Source: an uncultured Hungatella sp. | GTDB taxonomy: Bacteria; Bacillota; Clostridia; Lachnospirales; Lachnospiraceae | DNA length: 18,143 nucleotides | Direction of reading: 5' to 3' | Assembly: GCA_910577935.1 (NCBI GenBank) | Contig: CAJTOT010000052.1 | Location: 1 to 18,143 of the forward strand | Shown here: piece after piece, positions 1 to 6,301 of the stretch | How positions within the stretch are numbered: the stretch's first letter is position 1 | Layout of the letters: each line of letters opens with the position of its first letter | Notes under the pieces: generated by a model | What the model saw: the letters and a program-made list of their open reading frames with translations, nothing else | The model's database searches: none | What the model was told of the DNA's origin: nothing | Made by a program: the position numbers and the translations under genes

Positions 1-76
1 GACAGAATCAAGTTGTATGTTTTAAAAACAGGAGACAATGATTCAAGCAATTTGGAAGAAAGTAGGTTAGTTTAAA
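1..76 (+). other. Gap upstream of rpsK with a possible 10-codon leader ORF
   Basis: This is the end of the intergenic region before rpsK. None of the three forward frames resembles the end of ribosomal protein S13, so the preceding gene must stop before the window. A tiny reading frame, ATG at 38 to TAG at 68-70 (MIQAIWKKVG), has a good GGAGA ribosome-binding site at 31-35. It ends six bases before the rpsK start codon. Whether it is translated cannot be told from sequence. Confidence 0.25.
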
Positions 77-478
77 ATGGCTAAAAATAAGTCCACTGCA
101 AAAAAAGTGACGAAAAAGCGCGTAAAGAAAAACGTTGAACGCGGACAGGCACATATCCAGTCCTCCTTTAACAACACGATCGTGACGTTGACGGATGCAC
201 AGGGTAACGCTTTATCATGGGCAAGTGCCGGTGGTCTGGGATTTAGAGGTTCAAGGAAATCTACTCCATATGCAGCACAGATGGCTGCAGAGACTGCTGC
301 CAAGGCGGCTATCGTACATGGGTTAAAATCTGTTGACGTTATGGTAAAGGGACCTGGCTCAGGACGTGAGGCAGCGATCCGTGCACTTTCTGCATGCGGT
401 ATTGAAGTAACTAGTATTAAGGACGTAACACCGGTTCCACACAACGGATGCCGTCCGCCAAAACGTAGAAGAGTTTAA
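77..478 (+). CDS. rpsK: 30S ribosomal protein S11
   Basis: Component of the 30S platform that contacts 16S rRNA close to the E site. The 133-residue product has the lysine-rich N-terminus, the FNNTIVTLTD strand, the GFRGSRKSTPYAAQ segment and the basic C-terminus ending PPKRRRV, all typical of bacterial S11 and of normal length. The ATG at 77 is preceded only by a weak purine stretch (AGTAGG, 61-66), so translation may be coupled to upstream reading. It is followed after 18 bases by rpsD, in the usual S13-S11-S4-alpha-L17 order, and is presumably co-transcribed with it. Identification is secure. Confidence 0.98.
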   Translation: MAKNKSTAKKVTKKRVKKNVERGQAHIQSSFNNTIVTLTDAQGNALSWASAGGLGFRGSRKSTPYAAQMAAETAAKAAIVHGLKSVDVMVKGPGSGREAAIRALSACGIEVTSIKDVTPVPHNGCRPPKRRRV

Positions 479-496
479 TTTTAGGAGGTACGAAAA

Positions 497-1093
497 GTGG
501 CAGTTGATAGAGTTCCTGTTCTTAAAAGATGCAGATCACTTGGTTTAGATCCCACTTATTTAGGAATAGATAAAAAGAGTGACTTCAGAGAGTTAAAGAG
601 AGCAAACAGAAAAGTAAGCGAGTACGGCCTGCAGCTGAGAGAGAAGCAGAAAGCAAAATTCATCTACGGCGTGCTGGAGAAACCTTTCAGAAATTACTAT
701 GCAAAGGCTTCCAAGATGGAAGGCATGGTAGGCCAGAACCTGATGATCCTTCTGGAGAGAAGACTGGACAACGTCGTGTTCCGCATGGGATTCGGCCGCA
801 CCAGAAGAGAGACCAGACAGATCGTGGACCACAAGCATATTCTGGTTAACGGCAAGTGCGTTAATATCCCCTCCTACCTGGTAAAGGCCGGCGATGTGAT
901 CGAAGTGAGGGAGAAATGCAAGTCTTCCCAGAGATACAAGGATGTGTTAGAGGTTACAGCCGGAAGGATGGTGCCGGCATGGTTAGACGTGGATAAGGAA
1001 AATCTGCGGGGCACTGTAAAAGAACTGCCCACCAGAGAAGAGATTGATGTTCCGGTTAACGAAATGCTTATCGTCGAGTTGTACTCCAAATAA
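497..1093 (+). CDS. rpsD: 30S ribosomal protein S4
   Basis: Primary 16S rRNA-binding protein that nucleates 30S assembly; in some bacteria it also represses its own operon. The 198-residue product starts at GTG (497), eight bases after a perfect AGGAGG (483-488). Residues 1-85 form the N-terminal domain (MAVDRVPVLKRCRSLGLDPTYLG onward). The S4 RNA-binding domain follows at about 88-150 (LERRLDNVVFRMGF; VDHKHILVNGKCVNIPSY). Only one cysteine (C12) lies in the N-terminal domain, so this is the zinc-free form. Length is normal and identification secure. Confidence 0.98.
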   Translation: MAVDRVPVLKRCRSLGLDPTYLGIDKKSDFRELKRANRKVSEYGLQLREKQKAKFIYGVLEKPFRNYYAKASKMEGMVGQNLMILLERRLDNVVFRMGFGRTRRETRQIVDHKHILVNGKCVNIPSYLVKAGDVIEVREKCKSSQRYKDVLEVTAGRMVPAWLDVDKENLRGTVKELPTREEIDVPVNEMLIVELYSK

Positions 1094-1115
1094 CCTTTCT
1101 ATGGTTTCGCCATAA

Positions 1116-1124
1116 TGGTATAAT
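1116..1124 (+). promoter_or_regulatory. Possible extended -10 promoter for rpoA
   Basis: The rpsD-rpoA gap holds TGG followed by TATAAT (1119-1124), which fits an extended -10 element (TGnTATAAT). The -35 candidate at a 17-base spacing (TTTCTA, 1096-1101) matches TTGACA at only three positions. Extended -10 promoters can work without a good -35, so an internal promoter for rpoA-rplQ is plausible. Read-through from rpsK-rpsD would also serve. Confidence 0.4.
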
Positions 1125-1169
1125 GAGTAGAAAAGCCTCGACATGTAGAATTAAAAAGGAGGGGCTATA

Positions 1170-2129
1170 GTGTTCGATTTTGAAAAACCAAACATTGAAA
1201 TTGCAGAAATCTCCGAAGATAAAAAATACGGAAAGTTTGTAGTAGAACCACTTGAGAGGGGCTACGGCACTACACTGGGCAATTCCCTGAGAAGAATTAT
1301 GCTTTCTTCTCTTCCAGGAGCTGCAGTCAGCCAGGTGAAAATCGACGGCGTTTTGCATGAGTTCAGTTCCATCGCCGGTGTCAAGGAAGATGTAACTGAG
1401 ATTATCATGAACATCAAAAGTTTAGCAATAAAGATCAACAGCGACAGCAACGAAGTGAAGACCGCCTTCATCGAGTTTGAGGGTGAGGGGGTTATCACTG
1501 CTGCCGATATCCAGGTAGACCCGGATACAGAGATCCTCAATCCGGATCAGGTCATCGCCACATTAAGCGGCGGTCCGGACAGCAGATTTTACATGGAGCT
1601 GACCATCACCAAGGGCCGGGGCTATGTGAGCGCTGACAAAAACAAAAAGGAAGAACTGCCCATCAGCGTGATTGCGGTAGATTCCATATACACTCCTGTG
1701 GAGAGAGTGAACATGTCCGTGGAGAACACCCGTGTGGGACAGGTTACCGACTATGACAAGCTGACGCTGGATGTCTATACCAACGGAACCCTGGCCCCCG
1801 ACGAGGCGGTAAGCCTTGCGGCAAAGGTTCTCAGCGAGCATCTGAATCTCTTCATCGACCTCTCCGAGAATGCCAGAACCGCCGAGATCATGGTGGAGAA
1901 GGAAGACAACGAGAAAGAAAAAGTTCTTGAGATGAACATCGACGAGCTGGAGCTGTCTGTCCGCTCATACAACTGTCTCAAGAGGGCCGGAATCAACACG
2001 GTGGAGGAGCTGTGCAACAGAACCTCCGAGGATATGATGAAAGTCCGTAACCTTGGCCGGAAGTCCTTAGAGGAAGTGCTGGCCAAGCTAAAGGAACTGG
2101 GACTTCAGCTTAACCCCAGCGACGAATAA
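1170..2129 (+). CDS. rpoA: DNA-directed RNA polymerase subunit alpha
   Basis: Alpha subunit of RNA polymerase: its dimer scaffolds beta and beta-prime, and its C-terminal domain contacts UP elements and activators. The 319-residue product has the N-terminal assembly domain at about 1-230 (GYGTTLGNSLRRIMLSSLPG; later LSEHLNLFIDL). An acidic linker (EKEDNEKEKV) follows. The helix-hairpin-helix C-terminal domain is at about 250-315 (LELSVRSYNCLKRAGI; VRNLGRKSLEEV). Start is GTG at 1170, five bases after AAGGAGGGG (1156-1164). Length and domain order are normal. It sits between rpsD and rplQ as in other Firmicutes. Confidence 0.98.
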   Translation: MFDFEKPNIEIAEISEDKKYGKFVVEPLERGYGTTLGNSLRRIMLSSLPGAAVSQVKIDGVLHEFSSIAGVKEDVTEIIMNIKSLAIKINSDSNEVKTAFIEFEGEGVITAADIQVDPDTEILNPDQVIATLSGGPDSRFYMELTITKGRGYVSADKNKKEELPISVIAVDSIYTPVERVNMSVENTRVGQVTDYDKLTLDVYTNGTLAPDEAVSLAAKVLSEHLNLFIDLSENARTAEIMVEKEDNEKEKVLEMNIDELELSVRSYNCLKRAGINTVEELCNRTSEDMMKVRNLGRKSLEEVLAKLKELGLQLNPSDE

Positions 2130-2173
2130 GGATTTGCATTTATGTAACAGGTGCCTTTGCCCTGTAAAAATCC
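2130..2173 (+). other. Nested inverted repeat in the rpoA-rplQ gap
   Basis: Directly after the rpoA stop codon, GGATTT (2130-2135) can pair with AAATCC (2168-2173). Inside it ACAGG (2147-2151) can pair with CCTGT (2161-2165). No T-run follows, so it is not a standard intrinsic terminator. The rest of the gap up to rplQ (to 2265) shows no recognisable element. The structure could modulate rplQ expression or mRNA processing, but nothing in the sequence proves this. Confidence 0.3.
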
Positions 2174-2265
2174 ACTGGTTAGGGCGGGTATGAGAAAAAA
2201 GGATGCGGTTTCCGTAAGTCCGACGAAGCAGGAAAGCGTCTCCACATAATATGGAGGAAAGAAAG

Positions 2266-2802
2266 ATGGCAGGATATAGAAAACTGGGAAAGACTTCCAG
2301 CCAGAGAAAGGCACTCCTGAGAAATCAGGTTACCGCTCTGTTATACAACGGAAAGATTGTCACCACTGAAGCGAGAGCAAAGGAAGTGCGCAAGATTGCA
2401 GAAGGCCTCATCGCCATGGCAGTGAGGGAGAGAGACAACTTTGAGACCGTGAAGGTGACCGCCAAGGTTGCCCGCAAGGACAAAGACGGCAAGAGAGTAA
2501 AAGAAGTTGTGGACGGCAAGAAAGTGACTGTCTACGACGAGGTGGAGAAGGAGATCAAGAAGGATCTTCCCTCCAGACTTCACGCGAGAAGACAGATGCT
2601 GAAGGTTCTCTATCCCGTTAAGGAAGTTCCGGCTGCGGCTGCCGGAAGAAAGAGAAACACAAAGATGGCGGATATTCCGGCCAAACTGTTCGATGAGATT
2701 GCGCCTAAGTACGCCAACCGCAACGGCGGCTACACCAGAATCGTGAAGATCGGCATGCGCAAGGGCGACGGCGCCATGGAAGTTCTTCTGGAACTGGTAT
2801 AA
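2266..2802 (+). CDS. rplQ: 50S ribosomal protein L17 with an internal insertion
   Basis: Large-subunit protein near the peptide exit tunnel. The ATG at 2266 is chosen because it gives the conserved start MAGYRKLGKTSSQRKAL and follows GGAGG (2253-2257); the in-frame ATG at 2251 would include the ribosome-binding site. The product is 178 residues, against about 120 in Bacillus and E. coli L17. The N-terminal part (1-54) and the C-terminal part (LHARRQ; DEIAPKYANRNGGYTRI; LLELV) are conventional. The extra length lies mainly at residues 55-103, a charged lysine-rich stretch, with a few more residues at 121-135. It is the last gene before a strong terminator. Identity is secure; the insert's role is unknown. 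Confidence 0.97.
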   Translation: MAGYRKLGKTSSQRKALLRNQVTALLYNGKIVTTEARAKEVRKIAEGLIAMAVRERDNFETVKVTAKVARKDKDGKRVKEVVDGKKVTVYDEVEKEIKKDLPSRLHARRQMLKVLYPVKEVPAAAAGRKRNTKMADIPAKLFDEIAPKYANRNGGYTRIVKIGMRKGDGAMEVLLELV

Positions 2803-2825
2803 TTTTGTGACAGAATAAAAGATGA

Positions 2826-2865
2826 AAGATTCGGAGAGATTCGGTTCTCTTCCGGATCTTTTTTG
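2826..2865 (+). terminator. Intrinsic terminator after rplQ
   Basis: The arm AAGATTCGGAGAGA (2826-2839) pairs with TCTCTTCCGGATCTT (2846-2860), with one G-T wobble and one bulge. The loop is short, and the stem runs directly into six T residues (2859-2864). This is a textbook Rho-independent terminator 23 bases after the rplQ stop. It separates the ribosomal transcript from the surface-protein genes downstream. Confidence 0.92.
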
Positions 2866-2899
2866 TTCTCCCTTAAAAATAAAGAAAGAATATCGTAAG

Positions 2900-2928
2900 T
2901 TGACTGAGAGAAGGACATTGTTTATAAT
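2900..2928 (+). promoter_or_regulatory. Sigma-A promoter for the cell-wall-binding protein genes
   Basis: TTGACT (2900-2905) and TATAAT (2923-2928) are separated by exactly 17 bases in an AT-rich stretch. Only the last base of the -35 box departs from consensus. The site lies downstream of the rplQ terminator and about 37 bases upstream of the ATG at 2966, so the two exported-protein genes have their own housekeeping promoter. Confidence 0.85.
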
Positions 2929-2965
2929 AAAATCAGACAGAGAAGAGTGGTTGGGAGGGAATAAT

Positions 2966-4225
2966 ATGAAAAATACGAGAGACAGAATAACTGGATTGCT
3001 GCTTGCCACATGCCTGGTGGTTTTGGGGGCTCCTTTCCCGGCTTTTGGAGCCACAAAGGCGATTACCTCCGTGGTGGTTCGTGTAGGCACCGACACGGAG
3101 GCAGGAGAACTGCTGAATGAGAACATTACGCTGTACACGGACACGACAGATGCCCAGGATGGAACTTACGCGGCGACCAACTCCAACAAGTATTATGTGA
3201 GGGATGCGGAATGGACTTCTTCTACCAGGAGTGAAGTGGGAGTAGGCGATGAGCCCCGGATGAAGCTCTACCTGGAGGTGGAGGACAACGACTATTCTTT
3301 CAGAGGAAGCTATTCTTCCGACAATGTGTCGGTCAAAGGAGGGACCTTCGTGTCGGCAAAAAGGTCTTCGGCAGGAGACCTGGAGGTGACTGTGAAGCTG
3401 AACGGAATTAAGGGCACCTACACGGCGCCCTCAGATGCCACATGGAGGAATTCCGGCTATGGAAGCGCCCAGTGGGCCATGGACGGAGATGAGGACGACG
3501 AGTCGGTGACTTCCGGCTATTACGATGTGTACCTGTACCGGGGAGGGACCACCGTGAAGAAGCTGGAGGCTTACAAGGGAACTTCCTATGATTTCTATCC
3601 CTATATGACCAAGAAGGGCACCTACAAGTATAAAGTCCGGACCGTTCCCTACACGGAGTCCCAGAAGAAGTACGGCACGAAAAGCGAATGGACAGAGTCC
3701 GATGAGATTTATATCGATGAGGAGCACGTGTCCGACGGCACAGGCCAGGTGGATGGCAACGGACAGCAGGTTGGAAGTACAGGCCAGGTGGGCTGGGTTC
3801 TCACGGACAGCACATGGTACTATCGCTATCCTGACGGGTCTTATGAGAAGGACGCATGGCTGAAGGTGAATGACAAGTGGTATCTGTTTGACAGGGACGG
3901 AAAGATGCTCACCGGCTGGCAGAAGAAAGACGGCCTGACTTATTTCCTGTGTGACAGCGGCGAGATGTATGTGGGGTGGCTTAAGTCAGGGGACTATTGG
4001 TACTATTTAAACCGGGTTAACGACGGCGTGGAGGGCGCTGCCCATACGGGCTGGCTCCAGAGCAACGGAAAGACTTATTATCTCAATCAGAGCGGGGTCA
4101 TGCTGGAGGGATGGAACAAGGTGGGGGAGAACTGGCACTACTTTTATCCCGGCAACGGCGACATGGCAGTGAACACTACCGTGGACACATTCTATGTGGA
4201 TAACAACGGTATCTGGAAAAAGTAA
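2966..4225 (+). CDS. Exported protein with C-terminal cell-wall-binding repeats (larger paralog)
   Basis: A 419-residue predicted extracellular protein. The ATG at 2966 follows GGGAGG (2953-2958); earlier in-frame starts would overlap the terminator and promoter. Residues 1-29 are a signal peptide, likely cut after AFGA. Residues 30-165 form an unrecognised, probably beta-rich region. Residues 186-252 look like a fibronectin-III-like sandwich (YDVYLYRG; YKYKVRTVPYTESQKKYG). A Gly/Gln-rich linker (255-275) leads to about six aromatic repeats (GWVLTDSTWYYRYPDG; WYLFDRDGKMLTGW; WYYLN; YYLNQSGVMLEGW) of the choline/glucan-binding type. Such repeats hold proteins non-covalently on teichoic acids or other wall glycans. 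No enzyme domain is seen, so the role may be adhesive or structural. The next gene encodes a shorter relative. Confidence 0.9.
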   Translation: MKNTRDRITGLLLATCLVVLGAPFPAFGATKAITSVVVRVGTDTEAGELLNENITLYTDTTDAQDGTYAATNSNKYYVRDAEWTSSTRSEVGVGDEPRMKLYLEVEDNDYSFRGSYSSDNVSVKGGTFVSAKRSSAGDLEVTVKLNGIKGTYTAPSDATWRNSGYGSAQWAMDGDEDDESVTSGYYDVYLYRGGTTVKKLEAYKGTSYDFYPYMTKKGTYKYKVRTVPYTESQKKYGTKSEWTESDEIYIDEEHVSDGTGQVDGNGQQVGSTGQVGWVLTDSTWYYRYPDGSYEKDAWLKVNDKWYLFDRDGKMLTGWQKKDGLTYFLCDSGEMYVGWLKSGDYWYYLNRVNDGVEGAAHTGWLQSNGKTYYLNQSGVMLEGWNKVGENWHYFYPGNGDMAVNTTVDTFYVDNNGIWKK

Positions 4226-4251
4226 AATATCGGGAAAGGGGAGTTACGAAA

Positions 4252-4992
4252 ATGAAATGCGGGAAATGGAGACTGGGGGTGCTCATAGCGCTGCTTTTCG
4301 CCATCGTGATGTCCATGCCGGCCATGGCGGCCACACAGCTGGGAGAGACGGAAGAGGCGTACTGGGATAACGACGAGATGGGGCTTGCCCGCTGGAAGAA
4401 GGTGGACAACGCCAAGGAATATGAAGTCCGGCTCTACGAAGGAGACGAGCAGCGGGTAACCACAGTTACCGTAACCGGAACCAGGGTGGATTTGAGCAGC
4501 CATATGAAGGACGGAAGATGGTATCATTTTGACGTGAGAGCGAAACCAAAGTCAGGTCAGAAGAAATACAGCGCCGGCGAATGGGTCTCCTCCGAGGGAA
4601 TCGAGGCCGAGGGCCTTGGAGACACCAGCGGAAAGTGGAGAACCTACAGTGAGGGAAAGAAGTATCAGAAAGAGGACGGGAACTATGTGACCGATCAGTG
4701 GCACCAGATCATGGGAGGCTGGTATCGTTTTGACCAGAACGGTTTTAGCCTCACCGGTTGGCAGCAGATCGAAGCCAAGTGGTACTATTTTGACGGCGAA
4801 GGCATGATGCAGACCGGATGGCTGGAGCTGGACGGCAGCAGGTATTATCTGGAGAGCGACGGCTCCATGGCTGTGGGATGGAAGCAGGATAAGCCGGGAG
4901 AGTGGTACTATCTGGGAGCTGACGGCAGAATGCTCACCAACACGGTGGTGGACGGATGCCAGCTGGACGAGACGGGCAAGTGGCTTCAGTAA
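4252..4992 (+). CDS. Exported protein with FN3-like domain and cell-wall-binding repeats (smaller paralog)
   Basis: A 246-residue predicted exported protein, 26 bases after its larger relative and presumably co-transcribed; its ATG follows an AGGGGAG ribosome-binding site. Residues 1-27 are a signal peptide (cleavage near AMA-A). Residues 30-120 resemble a fibronectin-III-like sandwich (WKKVDNAKEYEVRLYEGD; WYHFDVRAKPKSGQKKYSAGEW). Residues 125-246 carry about five aromatic wall-binding repeats (WYRFDQNGFSLTGW; WYYFDGEGMMQTGW; YYLESDGSMAVGW; WYYLGADGRML). Both the sandwich and the last segment (NTVVDGCQLDETGKWLQ) align with the larger protein, so the pair arose by duplication. This one lacks the long N-terminal region. 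No catalytic domain is visible. Confidence 0.9.
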   Translation: MKCGKWRLGVLIALLFAIVMSMPAMAATQLGETEEAYWDNDEMGLARWKKVDNAKEYEVRLYEGDEQRVTTVTVTGTRVDLSSHMKDGRWYHFDVRAKPKSGQKKYSAGEWVSSEGIEAEGLGDTSGKWRTYSEGKKYQKEDGNYVTDQWHQIMGGWYRFDQNGFSLTGWQQIEAKWYYFDGEGMMQTGWLELDGSRYYLESDGSMAVGWKQDKPGEWYYLGADGRMLTNTVVDGCQLDETGKWLQ

Positions 4993-5008
4993 AATTGAAA
5001 TGATTGAT

Positions 5009-5047
5009 GAAGAGAGACAACGCAGACGGCGATGTCTCTCTTCTTTC
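5009..5047 (+). terminator. Intrinsic terminator after the cell-wall-binding protein genes
   Basis: An 11-bp perfect stem GAAGAGAGACA (5009-5019) with TGTCTCTCTTC (5033-5043) encloses a loop that can itself pair CGC with GCG. The end of the stem and the bases beyond it are T-rich (TCTTCTTTC). It lies 16 bases after the stop codon and ends the + strand surface-protein transcript. It also argues against the small ORFs that begin at 5000-5004. Confidence 0.85.
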
Positions 5048-5086
5048 GGAGAAGGCGGGCAGACGGGGGCGGGAGGCGCTAACCAT

Positions 5087-5206
5087 GTCGAACTCAGCCA
5101 TCTTGAGTCAAAACGTGTCGAATTCAGCCATCTTGAGTCAAAACGTGTCGAATTCAGCTATCTTGAGTCAAACCGTGCCGAACGCAGCTGTTTCGAACCA
5201 AACATA
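5087..5206. repeat. 30-bp tandem repeat array, four units, intergenic
   Basis: Four head-to-tail 30-bp units begin at 5087, 5117, 5147 and 5177. The first two differ by one base (AACTCAG against AATTCAG). The third has two further changes, and the fourth is degenerate. Each unit holds the near-palindrome TTGAGTCAA, and units 2 and 3 carry GAATTC. Because 30 is a multiple of three, three frames stay open through the array: SNSAILSQNV and VEFSHLESKR on the + strand, RFDSRWLNST on the - strand. The array lies between a + strand terminator and the 3' end of the convergent operon, with no suitable start and ribosome-binding site after the terminator. It is therefore scored as a repeat, not a gene. 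Confidence 0.85.
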
Positions 5207-5245
5207 ACGGCTGAGAATCACAGGCTCGCCGGTGGGTCGCTGTGT

Positions 5246-6274
5246 TTACGGAGCCTCCGGCATCTGGAGCGCCATGGTATTGTAGCCTGGAAGCACTGAC
5301 AGTTCGTGAAGATACCGTTCTACAATCATATAGACAAACACATCCGGCTTCCGCGCGACGAGATCTTCCGTGTCTAAATAGTAGCGTGAAGTGATAATCC
5401 AGTCCGAAAATGTTTCTTTCAGGTAGCAGCTCGCAGCCGACCGGAATGAATCCCCGGTCACATATACGGACAGAGGAAGACAGTTTTCATCAAGACTTCT
5501 GCCGCTTTCCCAGAGGATATCATTGTTCTTGGCATTCAGGATCTTCTTTGTGCTCTCAAATGCAGGCAGGGGCACTGGGGTATACACCAAGCTGTTGTAT
5601 GACCCGCCAAGTCCGGCCATGACCTGCAGATCCCCGTTCACTGTGCCTGTGAGCTCAAAGGTTCTCGGCCGCTCCTCCCAAGTATACCCGGTATGTTGGG
5701 AAATGGTCTTTATCAGTTCCACGGCTCCCACATAGCCGCCCACGTAATTCCAGTGGGTATCTGACTTATAATACAGCGCGTCCACTCCCTCGTAGGCATT
5801 TTTTGCGGCTTTGAGCGCCTCGCCGGGATATACGACACAGACTTCCGGCGCATTCTGCTCCATATAGTCGATCAGCTGTTCTGTCCGGGTGGGACCTGGC
5901 GCCACGGCAATTTCCGGCGGCATATAATCCTCTCCGTAGATCTCCTCCTTATCCGGCACGATCATGAGAACAAACTTGATGTCACAGACTTCCAGTTCCG
6001 AGTGCAGAGTGTCAATATTTTCGGTTATCTCCTGAAGCTGTTGTTCTGAAAAGAGGTTGGTTCTCATATAGGTTTCAAGGGGCTGGCCGTCATCTGCGAT
6101 ATAAAACAGCCATGGCTCCTCCGTGCCGAAGAGCACCGGGGCTGTATGGTTCATCCCTGAAGCCTGGGTTTCCGCCATGGCCGGAAACGCCCCGGCTGCT
6201 GACAGCCCGCCGCACATCAGGCAGCACGCTGTGAATGATGACAGATTTTTCCATAGTAAGTTTCTTTTTCTCAT
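5246..6274 (-). CDS. DHHW/AlgX-type exported protein, short copy
   Basis: A 342-residue predicted exported member of the DHHW family (SGNH-like, related to AlgJ/AlgX), which acts with MBOAT acyltransferases in O-acetylating surface glycans. The start follows GGAGGAATT. A signal peptide spans about 1-34 (AMA-E). The fold then starts directly at VLFGTEEPWLFY. The expected active-site residues are present: D172-T-H174-W and the serine of TGDSFR (S276). It is the last gene of the operon, 27 bases after the longer copy. The two share long stretches (IVPDKE.IYG.DYMP; VYPGEALKAAK; RYLHELSV.PGYNTMALQ). It lacks the ENR...FE.WY.D segment that the longer copy has after its signal. No convincing terminator was found beyond it. 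Confidence 0.85.
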   Translation of the reverse strand: MRKRNLLWKNLSSFTACCLMCGGLSAAGAFPAMAETQASGMNHTAPVLFGTEEPWLFYIADDGQPLETYMRTNLFSEQQLQEITENIDTLHSELEVCDIKFVLMIVPDKEEIYGEDYMPPEIAVAPGPTRTEQLIDYMEQNAPEVCVVYPGEALKAAKNAYEGVDALYYKSDTHWNYVGGYVGAVELIKTISQHTGYTWEERPRTFELTGTVNGDLQVMAGLGGSYNSLVYTPVPLPAFESTKKILNAKNNDILWESGRSLDENCLPLSVYVTGDSFRSAASCYLKETFSDWIITSRYYLDTEDLVARKPDVFVYMIVERYLHELSVLPGYNTMALQMPEAP

Positions 6275-6301
6275 AATTCCTCCGTCAATAAATACTCTGG
6301 C

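Noticed and set aside
2822..2965. Upstream in-frame ATG extending the larger wall-binding protein by 48 residues
   Set aside because: It would start just before the rplQ terminator stem and read through the promoter; the ATG at 2966 has a ribosome-binding site and is followed at once by a signal peptide.
2341..3144. 267-codon - strand ORF opposite rplQ and the next promoter
   Set aside because: Antisense shadow covering a certain ribosomal gene, a terminator and a promoter; no family resemblance.
5000..5299. Two overlapping + strand ORFs (starts at 5000 and 5004) through the 30-bp repeats
   Set aside because: Both begin before or inside the terminator stem at 5009-5043, lack a convincing ribosome-binding site, and are open mainly because the repeat period is a multiple of three.
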